From assembly GCA_977017575.1 (NCBI GenBank), contig CDRNVI010000037.1, forward strand, positions 367,599-431,598: DNA of 64,000 nt. The letters are read 5' to 3'. Shown one piece after another: positions 36,091-42,917 of this stretch (within the stretch, counting starts at the first letter, position 1; every line of letters starts with the position of its first letter). This DNA comes from Paramoeba atlantica. Taxonomy: Eukaryota; Discosea. The notes below the pieces were generated by a model. It was given only the letters and a program-made list of their open reading frames with translations, was not told the origin of the DNA and did no database searches. A program made the translations under genes and the position numbers.

Positions 36091-36340
36091 GAGGGGTCAC
36101 CCCCGGGTAGGGGGGTGGAAAATGCGCGCCAAGACCCCGGCTACCCTTTCTGCGGTTTTTTTTCGAAAACTAAATTTTTCGAAAAATTTTGCTCGACCAT
36201 GACCCCCCCCCTGGCCCCCCCCATGGAGCCCCCCCTGGACCCCCCCGGGACCCCCCCCCCTGGACCCCCCCCCATGGACCCCCCATTTTTTTCAATTTTT
36301 TTTTTCAGTTTTGGACCACCGGAGCCCCCTTTTATATTTT
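36091..36340 (+). mobile_element. G/C-tailed dispersed element, copy 3
   Basis: The core gtaggggggtggaaaatgcg, the ttttttcgaaaac block and the gctcgaccatgac block are followed by a long imperfect run of ccccctggac and ccatggag blocks, then ttcagttttggaccaccgga. The C-run lengths differ between this copy and its mirror (52331-52581), so the tail is unstable. The 5' part found in copies 1 and 2 is missing. Together with 38422-38596 it frames the material inside the 15-bp duplication. Proline-rich frames across the C-tract are not real proteins. Confidence 0.75.
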
Positions 36341-36403
36341 TTTCTTCTATTATATTACTGTGTTCCTCTTTATAGTTTCACTATTTTTGTTCACTTTTTT
36401 TTC
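36341..36403. other. AT-rich spacer before the hairpin repeats
   Basis: T-rich sequence with no coding signal and no recognisable site. It is repeated with the surrounding units in the mirror and tandem copies. Confidence 0.6.
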
Positions 36404-36517
36404 AATAATCGAGGGTAGCGCGGTGGTTTTACAACCACCGCAATAATCGAGGGTAAAGCGGTAGTTTTACAACCACCGCAATAATCGAGGGTAGAGCGGT
36501 AGTTTTACAACCACCGC
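36404..36517 (+). repeat. Three 38-bp hairpin repeats upstream of the IS30 transposase
   Basis: There are three perfect-length units (36404-36441, 36442-36479, 36480-36517) starting aataatcgagggta. Each contains a short inverted repeat, ggtggttttacaaccacc in unit 1 and ggtagttttacaaccacc in units 2 and 3, with a 7-bp stem and a 4-base loop. They end where the transposase frame (PPQYGFIKRDDG) begins. They may be transposon terminal or regulatory sequence, but I see no matching end downstream. Confidence 0.85.
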
Positions 36518-36519
36518 AA

Positions 36520-36999
36520 TACGGGTTTATCAAGCGGGATGATGGTCAACATGGGAACTTGGAGAGTTGTCTGCACCGTGGAGGAAGACGTGGTCAACGT
36601 CGCCGTCGGGGAACCAACCGTACCGGTATTCCGAACCACACCGACATTGAGGAGCGACCGAATATTGTTAACAATCGGGAGCGATACGGCGATTTGGAAT
36701 GTGACCTTATAGAAGGCACAAGACACAGCGGATTCTTCCTCACCTTGGTTGAGCGAAGAGGGATAATAAAGAAGCTTAAATGCAAGAAATCGGCACTGTT
36801 CGCTGAAAACATAACAAGTGCTCTTCAAGGTTTCTTGGTTCACTCCATCGCATATGATAGCGGAACCGAGTTTTCAAAACACGAGAAAGTAAATCAGTCG
36901 CTTAATTGCTCTTCGAATTTTTGTAAACCGTATGCAAGTTTGGAGAAGGGGGGTGTTGAAAGTTTCAACCGGCGTAGTACGAGGTTTCGGCGAAAGTGA
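36520..36999 (+). pseudogene. IS30-family DDE transposase, catalytic part
   Basis: The open frame reads GFIKRDDGQHGNLESCLHRG, then an arginine-rich stretch and IPNHTDIEERPNIVNNRERYGDLECDLIEG, the typical entry into the IS30 catalytic core. First Asp is in ECDLI (codon about 36703), second Asp in YDSGTEF (about 36856) and Glu in GGVESFN (about 36958), giving a complete DDE triad. There is no ATG at the likely start, and the N-terminal helix-turn-helix is missing. The frame stops at TGA (36997-36999) inside a TIR element that splits the gene; C-terminal coding resumes at 37377. This copy has DSG where the mirror copies have the usual DNG. IS30 transposases are best known from bacteria; here the gene sits among eukaryotic elements. 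Confidence 0.82.
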
Positions 37000-37387
37000 A
37001 GCATTATTTTACTTAAAAAATATATTTTTTTTGTTAATTTTTTTATGTGTTCTAAATGTTGCCTTATCATATTTTACGTGCATTGAAAGTATTTTTCTGA
37101 CATTTGTTTACATACAGCTGTTCGTTTTTCGCGGCCACGGTACGCTTGGTAGTGGGGAAGAAGCGCGAGGTAATCGGCTGAAGTTCGGCGCAGAAATTGT
37201 GAAAAGTAAGCTAAAGAGAGGAAAACACGAAGATTATGCCCTTCGTCGCCTGTTTTAGCACCTCAAATGACATTGAGAGAACGTAGAAATCGTTCTAGAA
37301 CAAGGGCAAGAGAGTTAAGTTTTCTTTTTTGCCAAAATAGGGCGATAATAAATGTTTTAAAAAAAGTGTGAAATAATGCTTCACTTT
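36993..37387. mobile_element. TIR element inserted in the IS30 transposase
   Basis: Inverted termini aaagtgaagcattatttt (36993-37010) and the complementary aaataatgcttcacttt (37371-37387) bound 395 bp. The interior is AT-rich. It includes a short frame ending LKRGKHEDYALRRLF at 37258, possibly coding, of unknown family. IS30 coding flanks it on both sides. The first 93 bp also occur at 46447-46539 and 51586-51678, but there the interior is a different, ORF-bearing sequence, so this copy looks like an internally rearranged derivative. No clear target-site duplication was found. Confidence 0.6.
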
Positions 37388-37576
37388 GACCGAGATTTCT
37401 ACCCGAAACGACGTTTGTTTAGCGACATCTCGCAGAAGGATCTTGACTCCGTTTCTCGGGATATAAATGCTCGTCCAAAAGAAGTGCTCCAAGAACAATC
37501 GCCATGTGAGTTCGTAGAAATTCTTCGGAAAACTCGCCCACAATTTTTGGTCGACACTTCTCAGGAGTCCTCTTGA
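37377..37576 (+). pseudogene. IS30-family transposase, C-terminal part
   Basis: The frame encodes FDRDFYPKRRLFSDISQKDL, then DSVSRDINARPKEVLQEQSP and CEFVEIL. This matches the usual IS30 C-terminus, where an FPK motif is followed by a helix and an N-R-P-R/K-x-x-L motif, and it completes the gene interrupted at 36993. It ends at TGA (37574-37576). The residues around STRFRRK upstream and DRDFYPK here align to the same place, so the join is not a clean insertion. Confidence 0.75.
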
Positions 37577-37915
37577 ATCTCCGAAGGACCCTTTCTCTAG
37601 CGCTTTTTCACTCTTTATGTGCGTAATTCACTCTTTCATACAATTTTTAAACATATTTGGACATTTACTCAACTCCAAGCTGGGCGGATTCCTCTCCTCT
37701 GCATAAGATGTGACTCTCTTGAAGGAGGCATGGGCTACATAATAGATTCTCACATACACTAGAGACATCACATATCACTAGAGGTATCGGGCAGAACATT
37801 TCCTTAAATTACTTTTACTGACGTTATGGCATGTTCGGCCCTCTTATTGGTTATGTTGATTGGGGTGTTCTTATTGGTTCTTATTGGTTGGGGTATTCTT
37901 ATCGGATGTTCCTTT
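37577..37915. other. Non-coding stretch downstream of the IS30 remnant
   Basis: AT-rich sequence with no convincing frame. It includes a small cluster of ttcttattggtt repeats near 37840-37905. No terminal inverted repeat of the transposase was recognised here. Confidence 0.55.
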
Positions 37916-38421
37916 CTAAGTGTCCTGATCTCTGAACTCCTGAGAAGGCCTTTGAAACCCAGTTTCACTGCTCCCGCGTAGAACGCATGTGAGAAGTAAC
38001 TCCCGCAATTTCTGACCAAAAATCGGGACTCGTGTTCCTGCTTCTTCTGAGTTGGTATTAAACTTGCTCTTTGTGGTGCATTTCACGCGTCGCTCGCATT
38101 CACTGATGAGCCCTCGGAACGCAATTCTGAATTTACTATACTGAGTCCACCTTTCCGACTCCGGCAAATCCAGAGTTTGTCGGTGAACAAGGGCCGATCT
38201 CATCTTTTCAAGTCTGTAGGGACTATAGTGCTCAGCAATAATTGCCAGTACATCAATAAACCTAGACATTGTGATTTCAGATACGAGTTCTATGCTAAGT
38301 CCCTAGTTCGTTCCCGAGCCGTGGAAGCTTTCACAGCCGGGTCTGTAAGTTGCTCTATTCTGTAAGAGTTTTTGTTTGCTTGTTGAAGCTCGTCCCGGAC
38401 CCTTTTTAAGGAGACTTTTTT
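37916..38421 (-). pseudogene. Unrecognised gene fragment, one frameshift
   Basis: The minus strand reads as amphipathic, charged protein in two frames that abut at about 38290. Upstream is LKKVSLKRVRDELQQANKNS followed by DPAVKASTARERTRDLA. Downstream (ATG at 38267-38269) is MSRFIDVLAIIAEHYSPYRL, then ERWTQYSKFRIAFRGLISEC and FGQKLRELLLTCVLRG. I do not recognise the family. It is truncated upstream by a dispersed element at 38421 and lies inside the block flanked by the 15-bp duplication. It may be a gag- or ORF1-like protein of another element. Confidence 0.5.
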
Positions 38422-38596
38422 AAGCACTTGGCGGATCCGTCCTGCGGATACGCTGGGGGGTCACCCCCGGGTAGGGGGGTGGAAAATGCGCGCCAAGACC
38501 CCGGCTACCCCTTCTGCGGTTTTTTTTCGAAAAATAATTTTTTCGAAAAAATTTGCTCGACCATGACCCCCCCCCCTGGACCCCCCCCCTGGACCC
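38422..38596 (+). mobile_element. G/C-tailed dispersed element, copy 4
   Basis: The sequence runs from ttggcggatccgtcctgcgg through gtaggggggtggaaaatgcg and ttttttcgaaaaaatttgct to a ccccctggacccc tail. It ends exactly at the right-hand 15-bp duplication. A C-rich tail abutting a duplication suggests a 3' end made by reverse transcription. Confidence 0.75.
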
Positions 38597-38611
38597 CAGG
38601 CATTGTCAGCG
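38597..38611 (+). repeat. 15-bp target-site duplication, right
   Basis: This is the second copy of caggcattgtcagcg. It follows the C-rich tail (ccctggacccc) of the inserted element and is followed by resumed Helitron helicase-region sequence. Confidence 0.75.
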
Positions 38612-39590
38612 TAAAGAAGTAAAGAGTTGAACTAGCTCAAGAAGAGCCCGATCATGATTCAGATTTTGAGTCCGGGACAAATCGAAGACGTCGTCGCGGA
38701 CGTCGTGCTAATGGGAGATACGCCTTTGAGGGCATTGAAGGCCTCCCGGAATTTGAGCCTGGAGATATTGTTGAACAACAGTTGCGCCCTTTGCACACTG
38801 CGCCAGCTATACCAGGTTTTCCCATATTGAGTTCTTCAAAAGAACCTGGGGCACGAGCTCGAAGCCAGCTTCGAGTAGCGAAACACATGGTGGTATTGTT
38901 TTCCCCATGGAAGGAAGGCTCACCGAGCCATGAAATGACCCTAGAAGAGTTTGAAAATGCTTCGAAGATTACTGAGAACGCGGGAAATTTGTTTCGACGC
39001 AAAGATGCTTGCACTCTGGAAAAAACAAGATTAGCACGCAACATTGCGTACGAAAATGAACTTGAAGTGCGAGAGGTTGAACCCCATCTTCAATATGCTC
39101 TTGAAGCACAGCAGAACACTGCAGTGGTCAATGAAGAGCGATTGGTTCAGCAGAATGCATACTGCGAACTACAAACGCGAGCTCTAACGGCCGCGTTAGG
39201 AGGATCTACTGAGAACTCCTCTGAAGGAAATGTTGATCTTTCATCGGCAATGACAAGGACGAGGTCCAATATTTCAGTCATAAATGCGGGAGAGCGCTAT
39301 GCTGAAATGATTCAAAACGAACGACTTGCAACTTCGGCTCAATCTGAGCCAAGTGCACCAGTGGACAGAGCTCATTTTAATGAGGATCGTCCACTGGCTC
39401 GCAGTAATCAATACGAAGAGATTACGTTCGATCGCAGCTACGTATTGCGCGAAGACAACAGTTCCATTGAACTGAATCAAGCACAGAAACAGTTCGTAAA
39501 TCAAATTGAAGATTTAACGGAAAACTAGACCCGGAGCGGAAATGTATGTTTCCGCTCGGTGGCCCCGGAACCGGGAAAAGTCTAGTTTTG
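38612..39590 (+). pseudogene. Helitron protein: linker and start of Pif1-like helicase
   Basis: The long frame (open from 38623 to the TAG at 39526) encodes a basic patch RRRRRGRRANGRYAFEGIEG, then LRVAKHMVVLFSPWKEGSP and MTLEEFENASKITENAGNLF, as in the Helitron region before the helicase. It ends with LNQAQKQFVNQIEDLTEN, the start of a Pif1-like helicase. A one-base frameshift near 39525 moves the frame to PERKCMFPLGGPGTGKSLVL, whose GGPGTGKS (39558-39581) is a Walker A motif. A second frameshift lies near 38620. Helicase sequence stops at a GAA microsatellite at about 39590, so motifs Ia to VI are missing and the protein cannot work. Confidence 0.8.
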
Positions 39591-39624
39591 AAGAAGAAGA
39601 AGAAGAAGAAGGAAGAAGGAAGAC
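39589..39624 (+). repeat. GAA microsatellite
   Basis: An imperfect (gaa)n run, gaagaagaagaagaagaaga then ggaagaaggaa, marks the point where the helicase remnant ends. Confidence 0.85.
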
Positions 39625-39822
39625 TGCCTGGGTGTTCCGAAACACCTCTTGAAAAAGAGGCTATGGCCAAGCATGTAACACAACATTGCCAAGGAATGCA
39701 TTGAATTATACATAGAACATTTCGTGCACGTAATTTCTATTGGCAATGTCGCCTTCAATTTGAAGGTTTCTCCATGCGTCAAAATTTTCTTTTTCACGCT
39801 TGTATTTCACGCAGTTGTCGTG
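39625..39822. other. Unassigned stretch between helicase remnant and SINE
   Basis: About 200 bp with no clear feature. There is a small inverted pair (ggtgttccgaaacacc at 39631-39646) and short frames on both strands, none with a recognisable motif. Confidence 0.5.
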
Positions 39823-40215
39823 ATATCCAAATCCAATCCAAATCACTCCGGATTGCTCCGGATGGTCACTGGCAAGCCAGACCCTTCACAGACAGATTTG
39901 GAAGCTCCAAGGCCGACGTCCTCTACCAGTTTCTGCTTTTCCAAGGCGGAGCCAACGTGCTATTGCCAACACGCTGCGTCCACGAATTGTACGTCAACAC
40001 GGCTTACCCAAGAGGTGTAAGCCGGGTAAGGGAGCTGGTTCCCTGAGGGGAGGGTCCGGGACTGTCCTCCGAGTACTGGGCCTAGTCAGTTCTCAGCCCA
40101 GCCTCTTAGAGTGAGGCCGCCAGGAATATTGCGATGAGCGGGTTTGAACTCGCCGTCTGAGCACCATGTGCTTGAAACTTTGAATTCTTGCCACTCCGCC
40201 ACTTCCGCCCATAGC
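39823..40215 (-). mobile_element. tRNA-derived SINE, diverged copy
   Basis: This is the reverse-oriented relative of 35194-35610. On the minus strand the A box tggcggagtgg (40191-40201) is followed by a B-box-like agttcaaaccc (40140-40150). It ends with gatttggattggatttgg. Substitutions are scattered, so it is an independent older or separately inserted copy. It has one A-box unit rather than three. Confidence 0.7.
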
Positions 40216-40231
40216 TCGCCTGGAGCATAAC

Positions 40232-40597
40232 ATGAGAACACTGGCCTTGCAGATCCGGACTTTAAAAAAGAAAGCCTCCTCACCGCTGAGGCCTTCCAAC
40301 GCAAAGCCTTGTGCTCTCTGCAATAAACATTTTTCTCCTTTCAAATTGAAACACACCAAGTGTTCTTCATGCCACTTTGGGTCCGGTAAACCGGCCACGC
40401 CTCTCTCTTACAAGGCGCGAAGAACGGCCTCCCCGGCTAAAATAACCATGTTTCCTGAAGGAAAACCATTCGTACATAAGCCGGACAACCACCGCACATT
40501 ACAGAACTCCCAGCCCATATTCTCGGGGCCCTTTACGCTACCTGGAAGATATATTGTAACGTGGAGATATAATGAGTCTCGTGATACAATACGTTAA
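40232..40597 (+). CDS. Hypothetical FYVE-like zinc-binding protein
   Basis: This ATG-started frame encodes 121 residues, with KPCALCNKHFSPFKLKHTKC followed by SSC at residues 26-47. The spacing C-x2-C-x3-F-S-x-F-x2-KH-x2-C-x2-C resembles the first half of a FYVE-type zinc finger, which binds phosphoinositides on endosomes. The rest is basic and proline-rich. The frame runs into the inverted repeat at 40571-40624 and stops at TAA within it, so the natural C-terminus is probably lost. It may be an exon or gene fragment carried by an element. Confidence 0.4.
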   Translation: MRTLALQIRTLKKKASSPLRPSNAKPCALCNKHFSPFKLKHTKCSSCHFGSGKPATPLSYKARRTASPAKITMFPEGKPFVHKPDNHRTLQNSQPIFSGPFTLPGRYIVTWRYNESRDTIR

Positions 40598-40624
40598 CAC
40601 AAGTATTGTATCATGAGACTCATT
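40571..40624. repeat. 22-bp inverted repeat (hairpin)
   Basis: The arms 40571-40592 and 40603-40624 are complementary with one mismatch, around a 10-base loop (gttaacacaa). It separates the zinc-finger frame from the AT-rich region upstream of the retroelement ORF. It may be a small foldback element or a transcription terminator-like structure. Confidence 0.85.
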
Positions 40625-40843
40625 AACTATAGTTTACACGTAACAAACAACTGTTACAGTATTGTAAGTGTAGACAACTGTTACACAGTATTGTGTAACA
40701 TACTTGTGACAACAACGTTAACGTTCTACGTACGTTAACATTCGTTAACGCGTTCTTATATATTAACGTGTTACTTAACATTGTTAAATTGATAAAGAAC
40801 CCGATCTACCTTTGGTTCTTTTTCCTACGCAGACTTCGTTAAA
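40625..40843 (+). promoter_or_regulatory. AT-rich leader with repeated gttaac/gtaac motifs
   Basis: About 220 bp upstream of the ATG at 40844 are dense in gttaac, gtaac, cgttaacg and tgttac motifs, many in inverted pairs (for example aacaactgttac, acagtattgtgtaac, cgttaacgttctacgtacgttaac). A pyrimidine run ttctttttcctacgcag at about 40820-40836 resembles a 3' splice site. Promoter or 5' UTR function is inferred from position only. Confidence 0.4.
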
Positions 40844-41929
40844 ATGCAAGCTCGTCAAAAACCGGAAGCCGTCGGAGCAGCCAAGCGGGTTACACCCTCT
40901 AAGTCCAAGGACTTACGCACCCTTACCCTGGACATGCGCGTCCAAGAAATTGAAAACAGATTCCAGAAAAAGCACTTAAGTACTCAGGAAAGGGAACTTC
41001 CAAAAATATTCCCGACTCATCAGAGTATTATAGAACAGCACACTCTCGAAATGCAGGCAATTACATCTCATATGAGCCTCCAACTTTGCATGCTACAAAG
41101 CCTATACGATAAAGCAACGCAGCAAGAAAACATTGGACGAATCAAAGAGCGGGAAGGCCACGTATGTTCTAAATGCGGTAAGGTCTTTCTGGACGGAGCT
41201 TCACTTCGAACACACCTTGAAGTTCACGAAGCTCACATAAAGAAAATTATGATCTGGAGAGAGCACAACCTCCAGCGAATTGAGCAACGCAAGAGACGCC
41301 ACCTACAGGATGACTTTGAGGGGGGATTTCTCTCGCTTCTCGAGGAATTTTACGAGACATTTCCTAATCCCACGGAGCATTTAGTCAAGAAGAAGAGACG
41401 CCCAGTCCTTCGCACTGAAGTTCCATCTTCCCTACATCACGTCCCGACGAAAAAATGGGCTGATATTGAATGCCAAGAAGAGCTTGATGTAGATGACGCC
41501 GAGGTAGAAGCCGAGGTAGATGACGCCGAGGTAGAGGGCGCCGAGGAGGCGACTTCCAACCAAGAAGGTGTCATCGTCCCCCTATCGTTAGGGCCCCGGG
41601 AAAGCGGCCACATCCGTGTCCTTGGTCTCACAGCAAATACGACCCTAGAGACACTTAGGGGTGAAGTGGGACGAGCACTGGGCCTTCGCAGGCACATGTT
41701 CGTACTTATAGATACGAGTAAACGTACTCAACCTCCTCTCGATCGGAAAATGTCGGAATTCTCCCCTCCGGGGTCGACCGGGGCGACCGTACGCATTCCG
41801 GCGGGAGACCCAGAAAGCAAAGGGGTTCCCATACAAATCTTTGGAGCGCACTCCTCACGCATTCCAATACTACTCCCACCAAACGTGGAACCGCAGTACC
41901 TACCTACCTTCTTATGTGAAGAGCATTGA
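40844..41929 (+). CDS. Retroelement N-terminal protein: C2H2 finger and ubiquitin-like segment
   Basis: The ATG-started 361-codon frame is not chopped by frameshifts. It has a classical C2H2 finger, CSKCGKVFLDGASLRTHLEVH, with C108, C111, H124 and H128. A basic patch VKKKRRPVLR (181-190) could be a nuclear signal. An acidic tandem VDDAEVEAEVDDAEVE (216-231) follows, then residues about 256-290 (HIRVLGLTANTTLETLRGEV, LGLRRHMFVLID) that look like a ubiquitin-fold segment. It ends at a TGA (41927-41929) after FLCEEH. The frame continues for about 30 codons with CVECATHPRIGH, making a cysteine/histidine cluster that straddles the TGA. I interpret it as the 5' half of a non-LTR retrotransposon protein that binds nucleic acid. 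A host zinc-finger gene is the alternative. Confidence 0.6.
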   Translation: MQARQKPEAVGAAKRVTPSKSKDLRTLTLDMRVQEIENRFQKKHLSTQERELPKIFPTHQSIIEQHTLEMQAITSHMSLQLCMLQSLYDKATQQENIGRIKEREGHVCSKCGKVFLDGASLRTHLEVHEAHIKKIMIWREHNLQRIEQRKRRHLQDDFEGGFLSLLEEFYETFPNPTEHLVKKKRRPVLRTEVPSSLHHVPTKKWADIECQEELDVDDAEVEAEVDDAEVEGAEEATSNQEGVIVPLSLGPRESGHIRVLGLTANTTLETLRGEVGRALGLRRHMFVLIDTSKRTQPPLDRKMSEFSPPGSTGATVRIPAGDPESKGVPIQIFGAHSSRIPILLPPNVEPQYLPTFLCEEH

Positions 41930-42561
41930 TATGGAAATGTCTATTGCGTGGAGTGCGCAACACACCCAAGAATTGGGCACAATGTGGTGCTACTTACCCA
42001 CACAAGTGCTCATAGCGAACTCTGGGTGGTCAAAAGCACAAGTGCAGACCCAGTTGATTCGAAGTGGCATTGAAAGCAACCCTGGACCCCGAATAAAGCG
42101 AGGCCGTCCACCTGGTAAAAAGATCTCACAATCGGGAACATTAGATTTTTCCGGTCGGAACGGTCTCGGATGGAGTGACACGTCCGAGGAGCGATCGGAC
42201 TCCCCCCGACACGGAGATCTCCCTTGCGGATGCGGAACAAGGACGCGAAACAATTCTAGAAAAGAGGGCAAGGGGGATACTACAAACGAATAGGAACTCC
42301 GTAAACCCACCGAAGAAAGGAGAGGACGATATAGTAACCGACGACTTTCCAAGTCGACACCTCCTCGACATTGGAAGCCTCCGGAAAAAATACAACACTA
42401 TTATTCGGAGACCCAGTTTTCGAAAACTATATCACCAGCAACTGCCATGCTGGAAAGAACTCTGCAGTGGCATATGTCGCAACTTCCTTGAGCAGAACGA
42501 GGGTATCAAGCAAAAAATATCATGGAATCTTATGTGCGCTGTAACCAAATTTACATAATAT
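41930..42561 (+). pseudogene. Continuation of the retroelement protein: 2A-like motif, AT-hook, pre-RT linker
   Basis: Coding continues in three successive frames. First, CVECATHPRIGHNVVLLTHTSAH follows the TGA at 41927. Second (in the 41841-42293 frame), QTQLIRSGIESNPGP and the AT-hook-like KRGRPPGKK appear. Third, from about 42175 to the TAA at 42559-42561, RPRSDRTPPDTEISLADAEQ, LLDIGSLRKKYNTIIRRPSF and KQKISWNLMCAVTKF resemble the segment just before RT in LINE-like elements. At least two frameshifts (about 42010 and 42175) break it. No RT follows here; the compatible RT half lies at 32773-34017 and in its mirror. Confidence 0.6.
42051..42089 (+). other. 2A-like ribosome-skipping motif
   Basis: The peptide QLIRSGIESNPGP ends in E-x-N-P-G-P, the core of 2A translational-recoding sequences, which occur near the N-terminus of many non-LTR retrotransposon proteins. 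The usual aspartate two positions before the glutamate (D-x-E) is a glycine here (SGIE), so activity may be weak or altered. An AT-hook (GRPPGK, 42102-42119) follows 4 codons later. Confidence 0.6.
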
Positions 42562-42584
42562 ATTATGTTATTTAACATTATTAT

Positions 42585-42695
42585 CTTTTTTAGGCTCTTC
42601 GTTAAACGCGGTGGTTGTTTTCAACTGAGAAGTCACTCATGCTGCGCGCTTCGCGTTGAAAACTACCACTGCGTTTAACGAAGAGCCTAAAAAAG
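42585..42695. repeat. Palindrome with 41-bp arms
   Basis: Arms 42585-42625 and 42655-42695 are complementary at 39 of 41 positions around a 29-base loop (agtcactcatgctgcgcgct). Each arm is a copy of the terminal segment at 32135-32175 and 56497-56537, where the same loop sequence leads into the satellite. It looks like two element ends meeting head to head, or the foldback end of one element. Confidence 0.9.
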
Positions 42696-42909
42696 AAAAT
42701 TTAGCCTGGAAAACGGAAAGATTATAGCCAAAAATAGCCGAATTTCGGGTAAAAATGGAGTGATTTTCGCGTATTTTTGCTGTCAGAGCACTAAATCCGA
42801 CATTTGTGCGTGGGAAATCACTCGTAGGCATGAATGAAAGCCTGTCGAACGTATTGGGTAGAGAATGCGACTCCAACCATACCATTCTTTCGTCACAAAA
42901 ATGCCCCTT
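42696..42909 (+). mobile_element. Dispersed element, truncated copy
   Basis: This stretch is nearly identical to 32176-32390 (aaatttagcctggaaaa, attttcgcgtatttttgctg, tgcgtgggaaatcactcgta) and stops abruptly at cccctta (42909), where the Helitron Rep remnant begins. The G-rich core and C-tail are absent. Confidence 0.8.
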
Positions 42910-42917
42910 AAGTAAGC

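Larger units (their letters stand above)
24672..37085 (+). repeat. Giant inverted repeat, left arm
   Basis: This segment is the reverse complement of 51586-64000. Paired coordinates sum to 88672 from the satellite through about 36200, and to 88671 from about 36500 to the inner end. The outer limit is set by the window edge, so the true arm may be longer. The inner limit is sharp: both arms share gttgccttatcatatt and the following bases to cattg, then diverge at 37086 and 51585. The outer part (24672 to about 34650) matches its partner without a difference I noticed. The inner part (34650-37085) carries substitutions, single-base indels and different C-run lengths. Confidence 0.95.

Noticed and set aside
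36189-36446. Proline- and glycine-rich frames across the C-tract
   Set aside because: They are produced by the ccccctggacc simple repeat, exist in several frames, and change length between copies.
36520-36999. Bacterial contamination, suggested by the IS30 match
   Set aside because: The fragment is embedded in, and repeated with, Helitron, SINE and satellite sequences, and coding is interrupted by eukaryote-type elements.
38652-39044. Minus-strand open frame opposite the Helitron helicase region
   Set aside because: It is antisense to a recognisable protein and has no motif of its own.
41437-41697. Serine/threonine-rich minus frame opposite the acidic repeat
   Set aside because: It is the antisense of the VDDAEVE-encoding direct repeat, with no independent support.
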